A program made the translations under genes and the position numbers. A stretch of DNA of 64,000 bases from Paenibacillus thalictri (lineage in GTDB: Bacteria; Bacillota; Bacilli; Paenibacillales; NBRC-103111). This document shows positions 35,353-43,369 of this stretch, piece by piece. Positions within the stretch are counted from its first letter, which is position 1; each line of letters starts with the position of its first letter. The DNA lies in NCBI RefSeq assembly GCF_004307995.1, contig NZ_SIRE01000031.1, positions 51,747 to 115,746 on the forward strand, read 5' to 3'. The notes under the pieces are model-generated. The model was not told the DNA's origin. It saw only the letters and a list, made by a program, of their open reading frames with translations, and made no database searches.

Positions 35353-36369
35353 TTATCCCGTATAAGCAATCGACTTGCGGATGACCGATGCCATCGGCAG
35401 ATGATACGGGCATTCCTGCTCACACAGAGGTTTCTCACGGCACGGTTCATAGTCGGCGCATGCGACTATTTTGTCCTGTAACCGTTCGTAAAATCCATTG
35501 CCTTTTGGCAGCAAACCGAAATGGTCCCTGATTTTGCTGGTGATCATCACATCGGGAATTTTAATATCAAGCGGACAAGAGCAATAATTGCAGCGGCGGC
35601 AGTTGTGCTCCCCTAACTTGTGGGCCAGCTGTTCCAGCTCCGCGCGCTCCAGATCGCCTACTTCCCGCTCCATAGCCGCGATGTTTTCCTTTACCTCGTC
35701 CACACTGACCATACCGGAAATAATCACATTGACGTCCTGACTGTACGGATATCGGATCGCCTTATCGACCGGTTGAATAAATCCTCCCGACAGCGGCTTC
35801 ATCGCTACTTTTCCCATATGCTGCCGCGTCGCTTCCGGAATCAACTCCTCAAGAGCAAACGGCTGCGCAAGATTCAAGTGAAACAATACTTGATCGAAGT
35901 CGCCTTTGCTGACCCATCTGGCAAGCAATTCAGGCCGATGTCCCGTAATGCCGATAAAGCGGATTTTACCGGCCCGTTTGGCTTCCAGAGCGGCAAGATA
36001 AGCCCCGTCCTCGCCCATTGCCTGCTTATAATCTTTAACAAAGTTAACGTAATGGATTTGCAGCAAATCGATGGTATCCGTCTTCATCCGTTCCAAGCTG
36101 CGTTCTATTTCTTCCTTGGCCGTCTTATAATCACGCTTATTCGTCTTGGTGGCCAGAAAATATTCCGACCGGCGATGCGAGATTGTTTCTCCGATAATTT
36201 CTTCGCTGTTGCGGTAAGCCGCGGCGGTATCAATGTAGTTGATCCCGTGGTCCAGCGCGTAATTTAGCGCTTCGCGAGCTTGCTCCAATGGGACGCCCGG
36301 CAAATTCATTGCCCCGAACCCTAGTGAAGACACGTTATAACCGGTCTTTCCGAATAAGCTGTACCTCAT
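35353..36369 (-). CDS. Aldo/keto reductase with C-terminal Fe-S-like cysteine region
   Basis: A 338-residue TIM-barrel oxidoreductase. The AKR tetrad is Asp47, Tyr52, Lys75 and His106 (DTAAAYRNSE, ATKTNK, LQIHYVNF). The C-terminal 80 residues carry CRRCNYCSCP and then CADYEPCREKPLCEQECP, two ferredoxin-like cysteine groups, so electrons may go through Fe-S clusters rather than NADPH alone. ATG 36369 follows GAGGAGAAACAG. It is a single gene, downstream of the kinase terminator. Substrate unknown. Confidence 0.9.
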   Translation of the reverse strand: MRYSLFGKTGYNVSSLGFGAMNLPGVPLEQAREALNYALDHGINYIDTAAAYRNSEEIIGETISHRRSEYFLATKTNKRDYKTAKEEIERSLERMKTDTIDLLQIHYVNFVKDYKQAMGEDGAYLAALEAKRAGKIRFIGITGHRPELLARWVSKGDFDQVLFHLNLAQPFALEELIPEATRQHMGKVAMKPLSGGFIQPVDKAIRYPYSQDVNVIISGMVSVDEVKENIAAMEREVGDLERAELEQLAHKLGEHNCRRCNYCSCPLDIKIPDVMITSKIRDHFGLLPKGNGFYERLQDKIVACADYEPCREKPLCEQECPYHLPMASVIRKSIAYTG

Positions 36370-36402
36370 CTGTTTCTCCTCCTCGCGCCATCCCATGACA
36401 AC

Positions 36403-36440
36403 AAAAAAGGCGTGAACGCACGTCAGCGGCTATGCGCCTT
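36403..36440 (-). terminator. Terminator of the PAS kinase gene
   Basis: Minus strand AAGGCG ... CGCCTT followed by TTTTTG, inner pairing within the loop. It is placed between the kinase stop (36509) and the aldo/keto reductase start. Confidence 0.75.
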
Positions 36441-36508
36441 CCGAACTGATTCCCACCTTGAACTTCCTTCATTATAAGCCATCTGCCTGTAAAAAGGAAT
36501 AAATTTTA

Positions 36509-37879
36509 CTAGCCCACCGGCAGGTGAACGATAAATGTCGTGCCTTCGTGCAGCTTGCTTTCGACCTGAATCGTGCCGCCGTGGTTTTTGATAATCCGAT
36601 AGCTGACGGATAAGCCAAGCCCGGTTCCTTCCGCTTTCGTGCTGAAGAAGGGATCAAACAGCCGGGATAGGACCCCGGGCTCCACGCCTTCCCCATTGTC
36701 GCTTATCATAATGGATACTTTCCCGTCATTCAGATAAGCCGTGATGCGAATAAAACCTTGCTGATCCCGACTCCGTGTTTTAAGCGCTTCCATTGCGTTT
36801 TTCACGATATTCAGCAATACTTGCTTGATCTGTTTGACATCGATAGAAATAAAAATATCAGGATTGATGCCTCCCGATTCGATCATGCACCCGTTCAGCA
36901 GCGCCTCGCTTTCGTACAGCAAGGAGACTTCCTTCACCAGCGCGGCGACCTGAATATTTTCCTTGACCGGAGCGGTAGGCTTGGACGAGTTCAGAAACTC
37001 ATTAATAATTTCATTCGCCCGGTTAATTTCCTGCAAAATGATCTTGGCATATTCTTCTTTGCCAAGCTGCGCCAAATCCGGACGCAGCAGTTGGATAAAA
37101 CCGCGAATCGAAGTCAGCGGATTGCGAATTTCATGGGCGATAGCGGCGGCAATCTTACCGAGCATCGCCAATTTATCGTTATAGTAGGCGGATTGCTCAA
37201 TTCTTCTGAACTCCGTCACATCTTTTACGCTGATCAGCGTATCGCCGTCAAATTCATCGCCATATGTAACCGTAATAAGCAGATGCCTCCCGTTCTCGTC
37301 GATCAGTTCTTTAAACGGGGTCCGGTAATAAATCATCTCCTGGAACAAACGGCCGATCAGCCGTCTGGTTGAAGGCTTGAGCTGACGGTTTTTGAGCAAT
37401 CCACGAATGTCTTGAGCGAGCAGCGATTTGCGGGGAGCTCCGATCATTTGGCTGAACTTGATATTAACGAAGGAAATAAATCCTTCGTTGTCAAACAGCG
37501 CGATCCCGCTATCCATGTGCTGCAGCACATTCTCGTATTTGTTTTTTACATTGCGAAAAGATATTTGCGTTGACCGCAGCATCTCCCGCAGCTCGTTCAA
37601 CAGGTCGTTGCCCGAATCGGATACTTTGCTCTTCCGGCACATGTCCATCAGTTCAATGAGAAACACAAAAGAGCGGTGATAATACGACAACGCATCGGTA
37701 GAATCGACATTGGCAATCAGAATACGCATACATTCCTCATGAAGGGCGGTCAATTCTTCCGGAAGCATGTCCTGCAAATAATCCTTCAACGATGAAGTGT
37801 AGGGATAGCTGTCATCGCTTCCGCTTTGCACGACATAATCGGTCAAAGCACGTACATACTGTTTTTTGACATCCAACAC
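36509..37879 (-). CDS. Cytoplasmic PAS sensor histidine kinase (sporulation phosphorelay type)
   Basis: A soluble 456-residue kinase. An N-terminal helical region (about 1-120), a PAS domain (about 115-235, LQHMDSGIALFDNEGFISFVN), HisKA with His in AIAHEIRNPLTSIRGFIQLL, and ATPase with IVKNAMEAL, DNGEGVEPG and GTGLGLSV. No membrane helix. The HEIRNPLT box and PAS-HisKA order are like KinA/KinE-type kinases that feed Spo0F, which is inference. GTG 37879 is chosen because GAGAGGAG lies 8 bases upstream; the frame to 37924 has no site. No partner regulator adjacent. Confidence 0.88.
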   Translation of the reverse strand: MLDVKKQYVRALTDYVVQSGSDDSYPYTSSLKDYLQDMLPEELTALHEECMRILIANVDSTDALSYYHRSFVFLIELMDMCRKSKVSDSGNDLLNELREMLRSTQISFRNVKNKYENVLQHMDSGIALFDNEGFISFVNIKFSQMIGAPRKSLLAQDIRGLLKNRQLKPSTRRLIGRLFQEMIYYRTPFKELIDENGRHLLITVTYGDEFDGDTLISVKDVTEFRRIEQSAYYNDKLAMLGKIAAAIAHEIRNPLTSIRGFIQLLRPDLAQLGKEEYAKIILQEINRANEIINEFLNSSKPTAPVKENIQVAALVKEVSLLYESEALLNGCMIESGGINPDIFISIDVKQIKQVLLNIVKNAMEALKTRSRDQQGFIRITAYLNDGKVSIMISDNGEGVEPGVLSRLFDPFFSTKAEGTGLGLSVSYRIIKNHGGTIQVESKLHEGTTFIVHLPVG

Positions 37880-38064
37880 TTTCTGAACTCCTCTCCCGGT
37901 GGAGCTCCGCCTTCCCGTTTTCAAGGCTATTATTCTATTAAAAGAATAGTCAAAATAAACAGAAAAGTAAATATCAGTAACCCCGCTTTGGTTAAAAAAA
38001 ACGGGGTATGTCCGATTAATTTCCGGGACATCCCCGTTAAAGCTATAAAAACGTTACGTTTGGG

Positions 38065-39633
38065 TTACCTTTTCTTATCATCGTCCTGCTTCTTGGAGTC
38101 GTCCTTTTTGTTATCGTCTTTTTTGTTGTCGTTGTCCTTGCGGTTATCGTCCTTGCGATTGTCATCTTTTGTGGTGCTGTCATCCTTCTTGTTGTTGCCC
38201 TTGTTGTTGCTCTTGCTGTCGTTATCGTTTTTGCCGTTATCATTTTTGTCGTTTTTGCTGTTATTATCGTCTTTCTTGTTGTCGTTTTTTTTATCGTCGT
38301 CCTGCTTATGCGTATCTTGCTTTTTGTCGTCCTGCTTCTTGTTGTCGTCTTCTTTTTTCGGATCGTTTTTACGCGGATCGTCCCGCTTGGAATCATCCTT
38401 TTTGGGATCATCCTTCCGCGGGTCATCCTTTTTGTTATCGTCTTTCTTGTTATCGTCCTTTTTGTTATCGTCTTTCTTGTTGTCGTCTTTCTTGTTATCG
38501 TCTTTCTTGTTGTCGTCCTTTTTCGGATCGTCTTTCTTGTTGTCCTGGTTACCGGGCTTTGTTGCAGGCGTCTGGGTCTTATTACCCTGCTGATTAGTTC
38601 CGCCCGCTCCGTTGACAGCCGGTTTTCCTTGCGTTGCTCCCGATGTCCCGGTGTTGGTTTTTCCGTCATTTTTATTGTTGCTGTTAGTGTTATTGCTTCC
38701 GTTATGTTGATTGGTGTTTGTACCGCCGGTTTGTTTGGTATTCGTGTTGTTTTTATTTGTATTATTCTTTTCCCGTTCTTTTTTGGCTTCTTCGACCTTT
38801 TTGTCGAGTTTGCCCGATTTTTCTTCGGCCATCAGCTGCTTCATAGCAGCCTTGCTAGGCGGCGCCGACGGAGTCACTACATTCTCGGCCCCTTTTTCCT
38901 TAGCGATCTGCAGTACGGATTCCTTCTTGAAGTCATCCACCGTCACCTCGGCGCCATTGTTTTTGGCGTTTAAGTACACGGCGTATTTCCCCATCGACAA
39001 GCCGTTCTGACTGGCCGTATCGCGAATTTCCTGAGGCGCCGCAAAAGCAGTCACCTGATAGTCTTCGGAACGGTCCGGATGAGTGGTCTTAATATGGCTT
39101 TCGACTTGCTGCTTTAGTCTTTGTGCGATGGCAACATCGCTTACTTTTGCTTGCTCCTTAACCGTCGTACTGGCAATGACGATTTCCCCTTCACCTTTTG
39201 CGAGCGATTTTTGTTCCGCTTTGTCGAGCAGTGTGCCGGTTACATCCTCCAGCTTCTTATTCTTAAACTCGACTGCCTGAATTAATTCCGCGCCATCTTG
39301 GTTCAAGCCTCTCAGCTCGATGACGTTCTCCATGTCGTCGATACCGAGTTCCACACTCGGGTTAATGTCCATCGACACATAAGCAACTACATCTGGGGTT
39401 CCCAGTTTACCGGCGAAGCTGCCGAACAAGACCAGGCAGAACACAACTGCCGCGGCCAATGCCGACTTGCCGGCCACGGAAGGACTCCTCCAATTGATGC
39501 TCGTACTGGCAAATACGATCTCCTCACCGATATCGCATTGCCGTTTCTTCCGAGCCAATTTCTCGAATTGTCCTTCCGGCGTCATGACGATAATATGTTT
39601 ATCTGTAATCTCCATGACAACCCCTTTATTCAT
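38065..39633 (-). CDS. rsgI: RsgI-family anti-sigma-I factor with Lys/Asp repeat tail
   Basis: A 522-residue membrane anti-sigma factor. The cytoplasmic N-terminal RsgI domain (1-50, MNKGVVMEITDKHIIVMTP) holds SigI; one helix (about 57-75) crosses the membrane; the outer domain carries AYVSMDINPSVELGID, the RsgI motif in which an Asn-Pro bond is known to self-cleave in related proteins. The C-terminal 250 residues are low-complexity: Asn/Thr/Gly, then long runs of KKDDN-type pentamers, likely a disordered rod in the cell wall. ATG shares one base with the SigI stop (TAATG), so expression is coupled. Confidence 0.93.
   Translation of the reverse strand: MNKGVVMEITDKHIIVMTPEGQFEKLARKKRQCDIGEEIVFASTSINWRSPSVAGKSALAAAVVFCLVLFGSFAGKLGTPDVVAYVSMDINPSVELGIDDMENVIELRGLNQDGAELIQAVEFKNKKLEDVTGTLLDKAEQKSLAKGEGEIVIASTTVKEQAKVSDVAIAQRLKQQVESHIKTTHPDRSEDYQVTAFAAPQEIRDTASQNGLSMGKYAVYLNAKNNGAEVTVDDFKKESVLQIAKEKGAENVVTPSAPPSKAAMKQLMAEEKSGKLDKKVEEAKKEREKNNTNKNNTNTKQTGGTNTNQHNGSNNTNSNNKNDGKTNTGTSGATQGKPAVNGAGGTNQQGNKTQTPATKPGNQDNKKDDPKKDDNKKDDNKKDDNKKDDNKKDDNKKDDNKKDDPRKDDPKKDDSKRDDPRKNDPKKEDDNKKQDDKKQDTHKQDDDKKNDNKKDDNNSKNDKNDNGKNDNDSKSNNKGNNKKDDSTTKDDNRKDDNRKDNDNKKDDNKKDDSKKQDDDKKR
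38406..38545. repeat. 15-base tandem repeat coding for KKDDN units
   Basis: Within rsgI, units of about 15 bases (GTTGTCGTCTTTCTT with T/C and A/G changes) run head to tail, each coding Lys-Lys-Asp-Asp-Asn. Degenerate copies extend on both sides from about 38070 to 38560. Copy number is likely to vary between strains through slippage. Confidence 0.85.
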
Positions 39634-40466
39634 TATTCGTTGTCCCCCCCTTCTGACGTCGCCGCTGCATAAGATCTTGCTTCGTCAATATGTAAATAAT
39701 CGCGAAGATACGGATATGGGCCTATAAAAATAAGTGCAGTGGCAATAATAAACTTACGGTTGCGCTCCAACGTTTTACGCGACACCTCCACTTTTCCTTG
39801 CAGTTCCTTAATCGGCAGCATCCGCTTGCTCAGCATGATTCTCATCAGAGCAGGATCTCCGGACAGTACTTTGCCGATATGAAACAATGTCAAACGAGAA
39901 TCCGTGTGCTTAGGAGAAGCATCCGCCAAATCGGAGAACGAAATCCCAAAATCGGAAAGGCACCGGTTTAAATCAATGATTTCTCCGCGGCGTTCCTCCA
40001 TTCCTTTCTGCTTCTCATATTGCTCAACTGCCTGGTGAATCTCGACAGGATTAATTACATTGTCTTCCTCATCCTCCACCTCAAATGAACTGTAAGGAAT
40101 TTGCTGCTGATGACGCTGCTCTTTGCGCACATAATCAATCAGACGCCTGCGGATGACCTGCTCGGCAAAGCCAAGAAAGGAACGTCCGGCTTGGGGTGAG
40201 AATTGGTTGATCGCCTCATTAAATGCGCCAAGCGCGACACTGAATTCGTCATCCCGGGCGGGATCGATGTATCTTTTGCAAAACCGGCTCGTCACTTTGG
40301 CTACATATGGCTGGTAATCGGTAATAAACTGATTACGCAGACGCGTATCACCCTCTTGAATCCGAATCACTTGCTGCTCAGGTGTTTGCGAATCCGTTGT
40401 TACAGGGTGGTCTGACTGGCGTTTCCCCAGAAATTTCTTAAACAAAACCAGTAGCAACCGTTCCAC
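39633..40466 (-). CDS. sigI: RNA polymerase sigma factor SigI
   Basis: A 277-residue sigma-70-type factor of the SigI family. Region 2 includes FITDYQPYVAKVTSRFCKRYIDP and the core-binding FSVALGAFNEAINQF block; FLGFAEQVIRRRLIDYVRKE follows. The C-terminal region (LPIKELQGKVEVSRKTLERNRKFI) is the SigI-specific DNA-binding part. SigI controls wall, heat or polysaccharide genes in Bacillus and Clostridium. Start: GTG 40466 is possible, but TTG 40457 is better spaced from GAGGTGG. It is followed without gap by rsgI. The candidate SigI promoter at 40483-40511 suggests autoregulation. Confidence 0.93.
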   Translation of the reverse strand: MERLLLVLFKKFLGKRQSDHPVTTDSQTPEQQVIRIQEGDTRLRNQFITDYQPYVAKVTSRFCKRYIDPARDDEFSVALGAFNEAINQFSPQAGRSFLGFAEQVIRRRLIDYVRKEQRHQQQIPYSSFEVEDEEDNVINPVEIHQAVEQYEKQKGMEERRGEIIDLNRCLSDFGISFSDLADASPKHTDSRLTLFHIGKVLSGDPALMRIMLSKRMLPIKELQGKVEVSRKTLERNRKFIIATALIFIGPYPYLRDYLHIDEARSYAAATSEGGDNE

Positions 40467-40482
40467 CTCACACTACTTAAAT

Positions 40483-40511
40483 TTCGGGCCCAAGGCACCG
40501 TTTTCGGGGGT
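40483..40511 (-). promoter_or_regulatory. Candidate SigI-type promoter of sigI-rsgI
   Basis: On the minus strand ACCCCCGAAAA (from 40511) is followed 19 bases later by CGAA (40486-40483). ACCCCC and CGAA are the -35 and -10 words described for SigI promoters; the spacing is on the long side by my memory. It sits just upstream of sigI, where autoregulation is known in other species. Confidence 0.45.
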
Positions 40512-40548
40512 ATATAGGACTATAGGAAAGAATTCTTTTTGCTTTAAC

Positions 40549-40575
40549 AAAAAAACGTCTTCGGCGAAGAAGACG
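40549..40575 (-). terminator. Terminator of the zinc-binding protein gene
   Basis: Minus strand CGTCTTC, short loop, GAAGACG, then TTTTTTT; 20 bases after the stop of the gene at 40596 and upstream of the sigI promoter. Confidence 0.9.
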
Positions 40576-40595
40576 CACACCCAGCTTATCCAAAA

Positions 40596-41024
40596 TTACA
40601 TCGCATTTTTCGACGTTTTTTTCGCCTTTAGCTTGCTGCGGCGCCGACTTAGCATTTGCAGGCGCGTTTTCAATTGTTCTTCCCAGGCGGTATCGTTCCA
40701 TTCCTTGGCAAGCATAAGCAGATCAAGCGACATGTCGATTTGGCTTTGAACGACGTCCATCGCGTCCTCGTTATCATGATTGACGCAATTTTCGAAAAGC
40801 TCCTTTTCATCCCGCTGCTCGACGTATTCTTGAAAATCCACTTCACGGGCTCCATCCCCGTGAGCGTATTCGGCTAAAATTTCGTATTCATTTTCAACCA
40901 GATGGTGAACTTCCACACGATGACAAACCGGGCAGAATAATAATGGTACGTTATGAATTTGGGTTCGAATATGCTTCAATGTGCCCTTCGTGCCGATCAT
41001 ACTGGCTCCACAACAAAAACTCAT
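40596..41024 (-). CDS. Small zinc-binding-like protein, function unknown
   Basis: A 142-residue cytoplasmic protein. FCCG at 3-6 and CPVC at about 32-35 form a likely four-cysteine zinc site, as in YgiT-type and other small zinc-ribbon proteins; the remainder is acidic then basic (RRRSKLKAKKTSK) and helical. I do not recognise the family with certainty. GGGGGGAT precedes ATG 41024. It is a single gene with its own terminator, upstream of sigI. Confidence 0.65.
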   Translation of the reverse strand: MSFCCGASMIGTKGTLKHIRTQIHNVPLLFCPVCHRVEVHHLVENEYEILAEYAHGDGAREVDFQEYVEQRDEKELFENCVNHDNEDAMDVVQSQIDMSLDLLMLAKEWNDTAWEEQLKTRLQMLSRRRSKLKAKKTSKNAM

Positions 41025-41329
41025 GATTATCCCCCCAAGGTTTAATACTCCCCAATGTCTTAGACGCAGTTTTTCATTTTAAGTTGCTAGGTTTTTTTTG
41101 GAAATGCCCACTCAAAAACCGTTGCCAAAAATTATGGAAACGAGTACTCTATACAGTATAACAAGTTTTCACCCGATTTGCGCTACACAACCACCTGCAA
41201 TTTGCCGCATTGAACTTGACTGCCCACACTAACATATTAACCTACAGCCAACGACAATTTCATATGAAATGCCTGACAATCATTTAAGAAGCCATACTGG
41301 CTAACATAAATAATAGGGAGTGAAATGTA
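41025..41329. other. Divergent promoter region, AT-rich
   Basis: 305 bases between the zinc-binding protein and the GH15 gene. TATACAGTATA near 41150 is a small palindrome. TTGACT (about 41215) could be a -35 for the GH15 gene but has no -10 at 16-18 bases. No small gene or riboswitch-like fold was recognised. Confidence 0.4.
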
Positions 41330-43297
41330 TTGCCAAGGCATCTCGTTATCGGAAACGGCAAGTTTCTCATTAATCTGGATCAGTATACGTGTATACGCGA
41401 TCTGTATTATCCGTATGTAGGACAACTTAACCATGTTGGTGGCTACCAATGCCGTATCGGCATCTGGATTGACGGTCAATTCTCCTGGCTTTCCGACGGC
41501 GAGTGGCGTTTTGAACTTGCTTACGCTGAAGATTCGCTCATCACCGAGGTGAAAGCGACCCATGACCATCTGGGCATCACTTTGCTCATCAACGATGGCA
41601 TTCATCAGCGGGAAAGCATCTATTTAAAGCGGATCCTCATCACGAATCATTGGGATAATGTCCGCGAAGTGCGCTTGTTCTTCAATCAGGATATGGTCAT
41701 CAACGAGACGGAAGTCGGCGATACAGCCGCTTATTATCCGGTGAACCACACTGTATTTCATTATAAAAAAGACAGGTACTTCATGTTCAACGGCAGTACT
41801 GGCTCGGAAGGCATCTTCGAGTATACGAGTGGTGTCAAACGTTTCTCCAACGCCGAAGGCACTTGGAGAGACGCGGAAGACGGCCATCTGATGGGCAATC
41901 CGATTGCCCAGGGCTCCGTCGACAGCACGATCAGCTTCCGGCTTTACGTTCCGCCGCAATCCGGCCAAACGATGTATTACTGGATGAGCGCCGGCAAAAA
42001 TCTCGAAGAGGTCAAGAAGCTTGACCAATATGTCAGAGACAGTCATCCGGGAAAATTGATCGACAGAGTCAAAATATATTGGCAGCGCTGGGTTAATAAG
42101 TCCGAATCGAGTTATGCCGATTTAAACGATAAGATCATCAGTCTTTATAAAAAAAGCTTGCTGCTGGTTCGCACGCAAACCGACGTAGGCGGCGCGATCA
42201 TTGCGGCCAACGATTCCGACATCATGCAATCCAACCGCGATCATTACAGCTACATGTGGCCGCGCGACGGCGCTTTGATCGCCTATGCGATGACCATGGC
42301 CGGATACCAGGGCATGATTACCCCATTTTTTAAATTTTGCGAAAGGGTCATGTCTCCCGAAGGTTACCTGCATCATAAATATAACCCGGATGGAACCGTC
42401 GGTTCAAGCTGGCACCCTTATCTGCATCAAGGCAAAATTCAGCTGCCGATTCAAGAAGACGAGACGGCGCTGGTGCTGTTTGCCTTGTGGCAGGATTTCC
42501 AGCGACACGGCGATATCGAGCTGCCGCAATCGCTGTACGGCAGCCTCGTTCGCGGAGCGGCCCGGTTTATGTCAAGTTACATCGAGCACGATCTGAACTT
42601 GCCGAAACCAAGTTATGACTTATGGGAGGAACGTTACGGCATATTCACCTTTACCGCCTCCGCGGTTTACGGCGGTCTGATTGCCGCCTCCAACTTCTGC
42701 AGCTTGTTTGGCGACGACGAACGCAGCAACCGCTACCGTCATACGGCGGAGAAAATCAAGTCCGGCATTTTGAAGCATCTATGGGATGAAGAGGAAGGCC
42801 GTTTTGTTCGCGGGCTGTATATGGACAATGGCAAATGGGTCAAAGACAAGACACTGGAGAGCAGCGTCTACGGCATATTCGAATTTGGCGTGCTGCCGGC
42901 GGATGATGACCGTGTTGTCCGTACGATGCAGGCCAATCGCGATAGGCTTTCGATCAAAACGGAAGTCGGCGGCGTGGCCCGTTATCATCATGATTATTAT
43001 TTTCAACGTTCCTCCGATATTGAGAAGGTACCGGGAAATCCTTGGATCATCTGTACCCTCTGGGTGGCGGAATGGGAGATTGAATCCGCCAAAACGATCG
43101 CCGATCTGGAGTCGCCGCGCCGCACCCTCGAGTGGGCGGAACGGCATGCGATGGAAAGCGGCGTGTTGCCCGAGCAGCTTGACCCGTTCGACGGAGGACC
43201 TGTATCTGTGGCGCCGCTGACCTGGTCCCATGCCACCTTCGTGCTGACCGTTGTGAAATACGTGGAGAAATACAAGAAGTTGGCCGCAGAAGCGTAA
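41330..43297 (+). CDS. Glycoside hydrolase family 15 (glucoamylase-like)
   Basis: A 655-residue enzyme that should release glucose from alpha-glucans, isomaltose or trehalose by inversion. An N-terminal beta-sandwich (about 1-260) is followed by an (alpha/alpha)6 barrel with YSYMWPRDGALIAYAM, the general acid Glu in YDLWEERYG and the general base Glu in VLPEQLDPF; PLTWSHATFV is the closing GH15 signature. No signal peptide, so it is cytoplasmic. The start is TTG 41330, with AGGGAG 9 bases upstream; the nearby ATG is out of frame. Single gene, ended by a shared terminator. Confidence 0.9.
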   Translation: MPRHLVIGNGKFLINLDQYTCIRDLYYPYVGQLNHVGGYQCRIGIWIDGQFSWLSDGEWRFELAYAEDSLITEVKATHDHLGITLLINDGIHQRESIYLKRILITNHWDNVREVRLFFNQDMVINETEVGDTAAYYPVNHTVFHYKKDRYFMFNGSTGSEGIFEYTSGVKRFSNAEGTWRDAEDGHLMGNPIAQGSVDSTISFRLYVPPQSGQTMYYWMSAGKNLEEVKKLDQYVRDSHPGKLIDRVKIYWQRWVNKSESSYADLNDKIISLYKKSLLLVRTQTDVGGAIIAANDSDIMQSNRDHYSYMWPRDGALIAYAMTMAGYQGMITPFFKFCERVMSPEGYLHHKYNPDGTVGSSWHPYLHQGKIQLPIQEDETALVLFALWQDFQRHGDIELPQSLYGSLVRGAARFMSSYIEHDLNLPKPSYDLWEERYGIFTFTASAVYGGLIAASNFCSLFGDDERSNRYRHTAEKIKSGILKHLWDEEEGRFVRGLYMDNGKWVKDKTLESSVYGIFEFGVLPADDDRVVRTMQANRDRLSIKTEVGGVARYHHDYYFQRSSDIEKVPGNPWIICTLWVAEWEIESAKTIADLESPRRTLEWAERHAMESGVLPEQLDPFDGGPVSVAPLTWSHATFVLTVVKYVEKYKKLAAEA

Positions 43298-43318
43298 CAT
43301 TGGGCTACGGGCAAAAAT

Positions 43319-43369
43319 AAAGAGCTGAAGATCAGGAACCTCACCGGTACCTCATCTTCAGCTCTTTTT
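43319..43369. terminator. Bidirectional terminator overlapping the end of the GT-MT coding region
   Basis: AGAGCTGAAGAT pairs with ATCTTCAGCTCT with further pairing inside. TTTTTC follows on the plus strand (for GH15) and TTTATTTTTG on the minus strand. The right arm is also the last nine codons of the convergent gene at 43341. Confidence 0.88.

Noticed and set aside
38406..38545. CRISPR-like regular DNA repeats
   Set aside because: Units are 15 bases, contiguous without spacers and in frame in rsgI; no cas genes.
38308..38973. Hydrophobic plus-strand frames opposite rsgI that look like membrane proteins
   Set aside because: They arise from reading Lys/Asp codons backwards (Phe, Val, Ile, Leu runs) and have no start signals.
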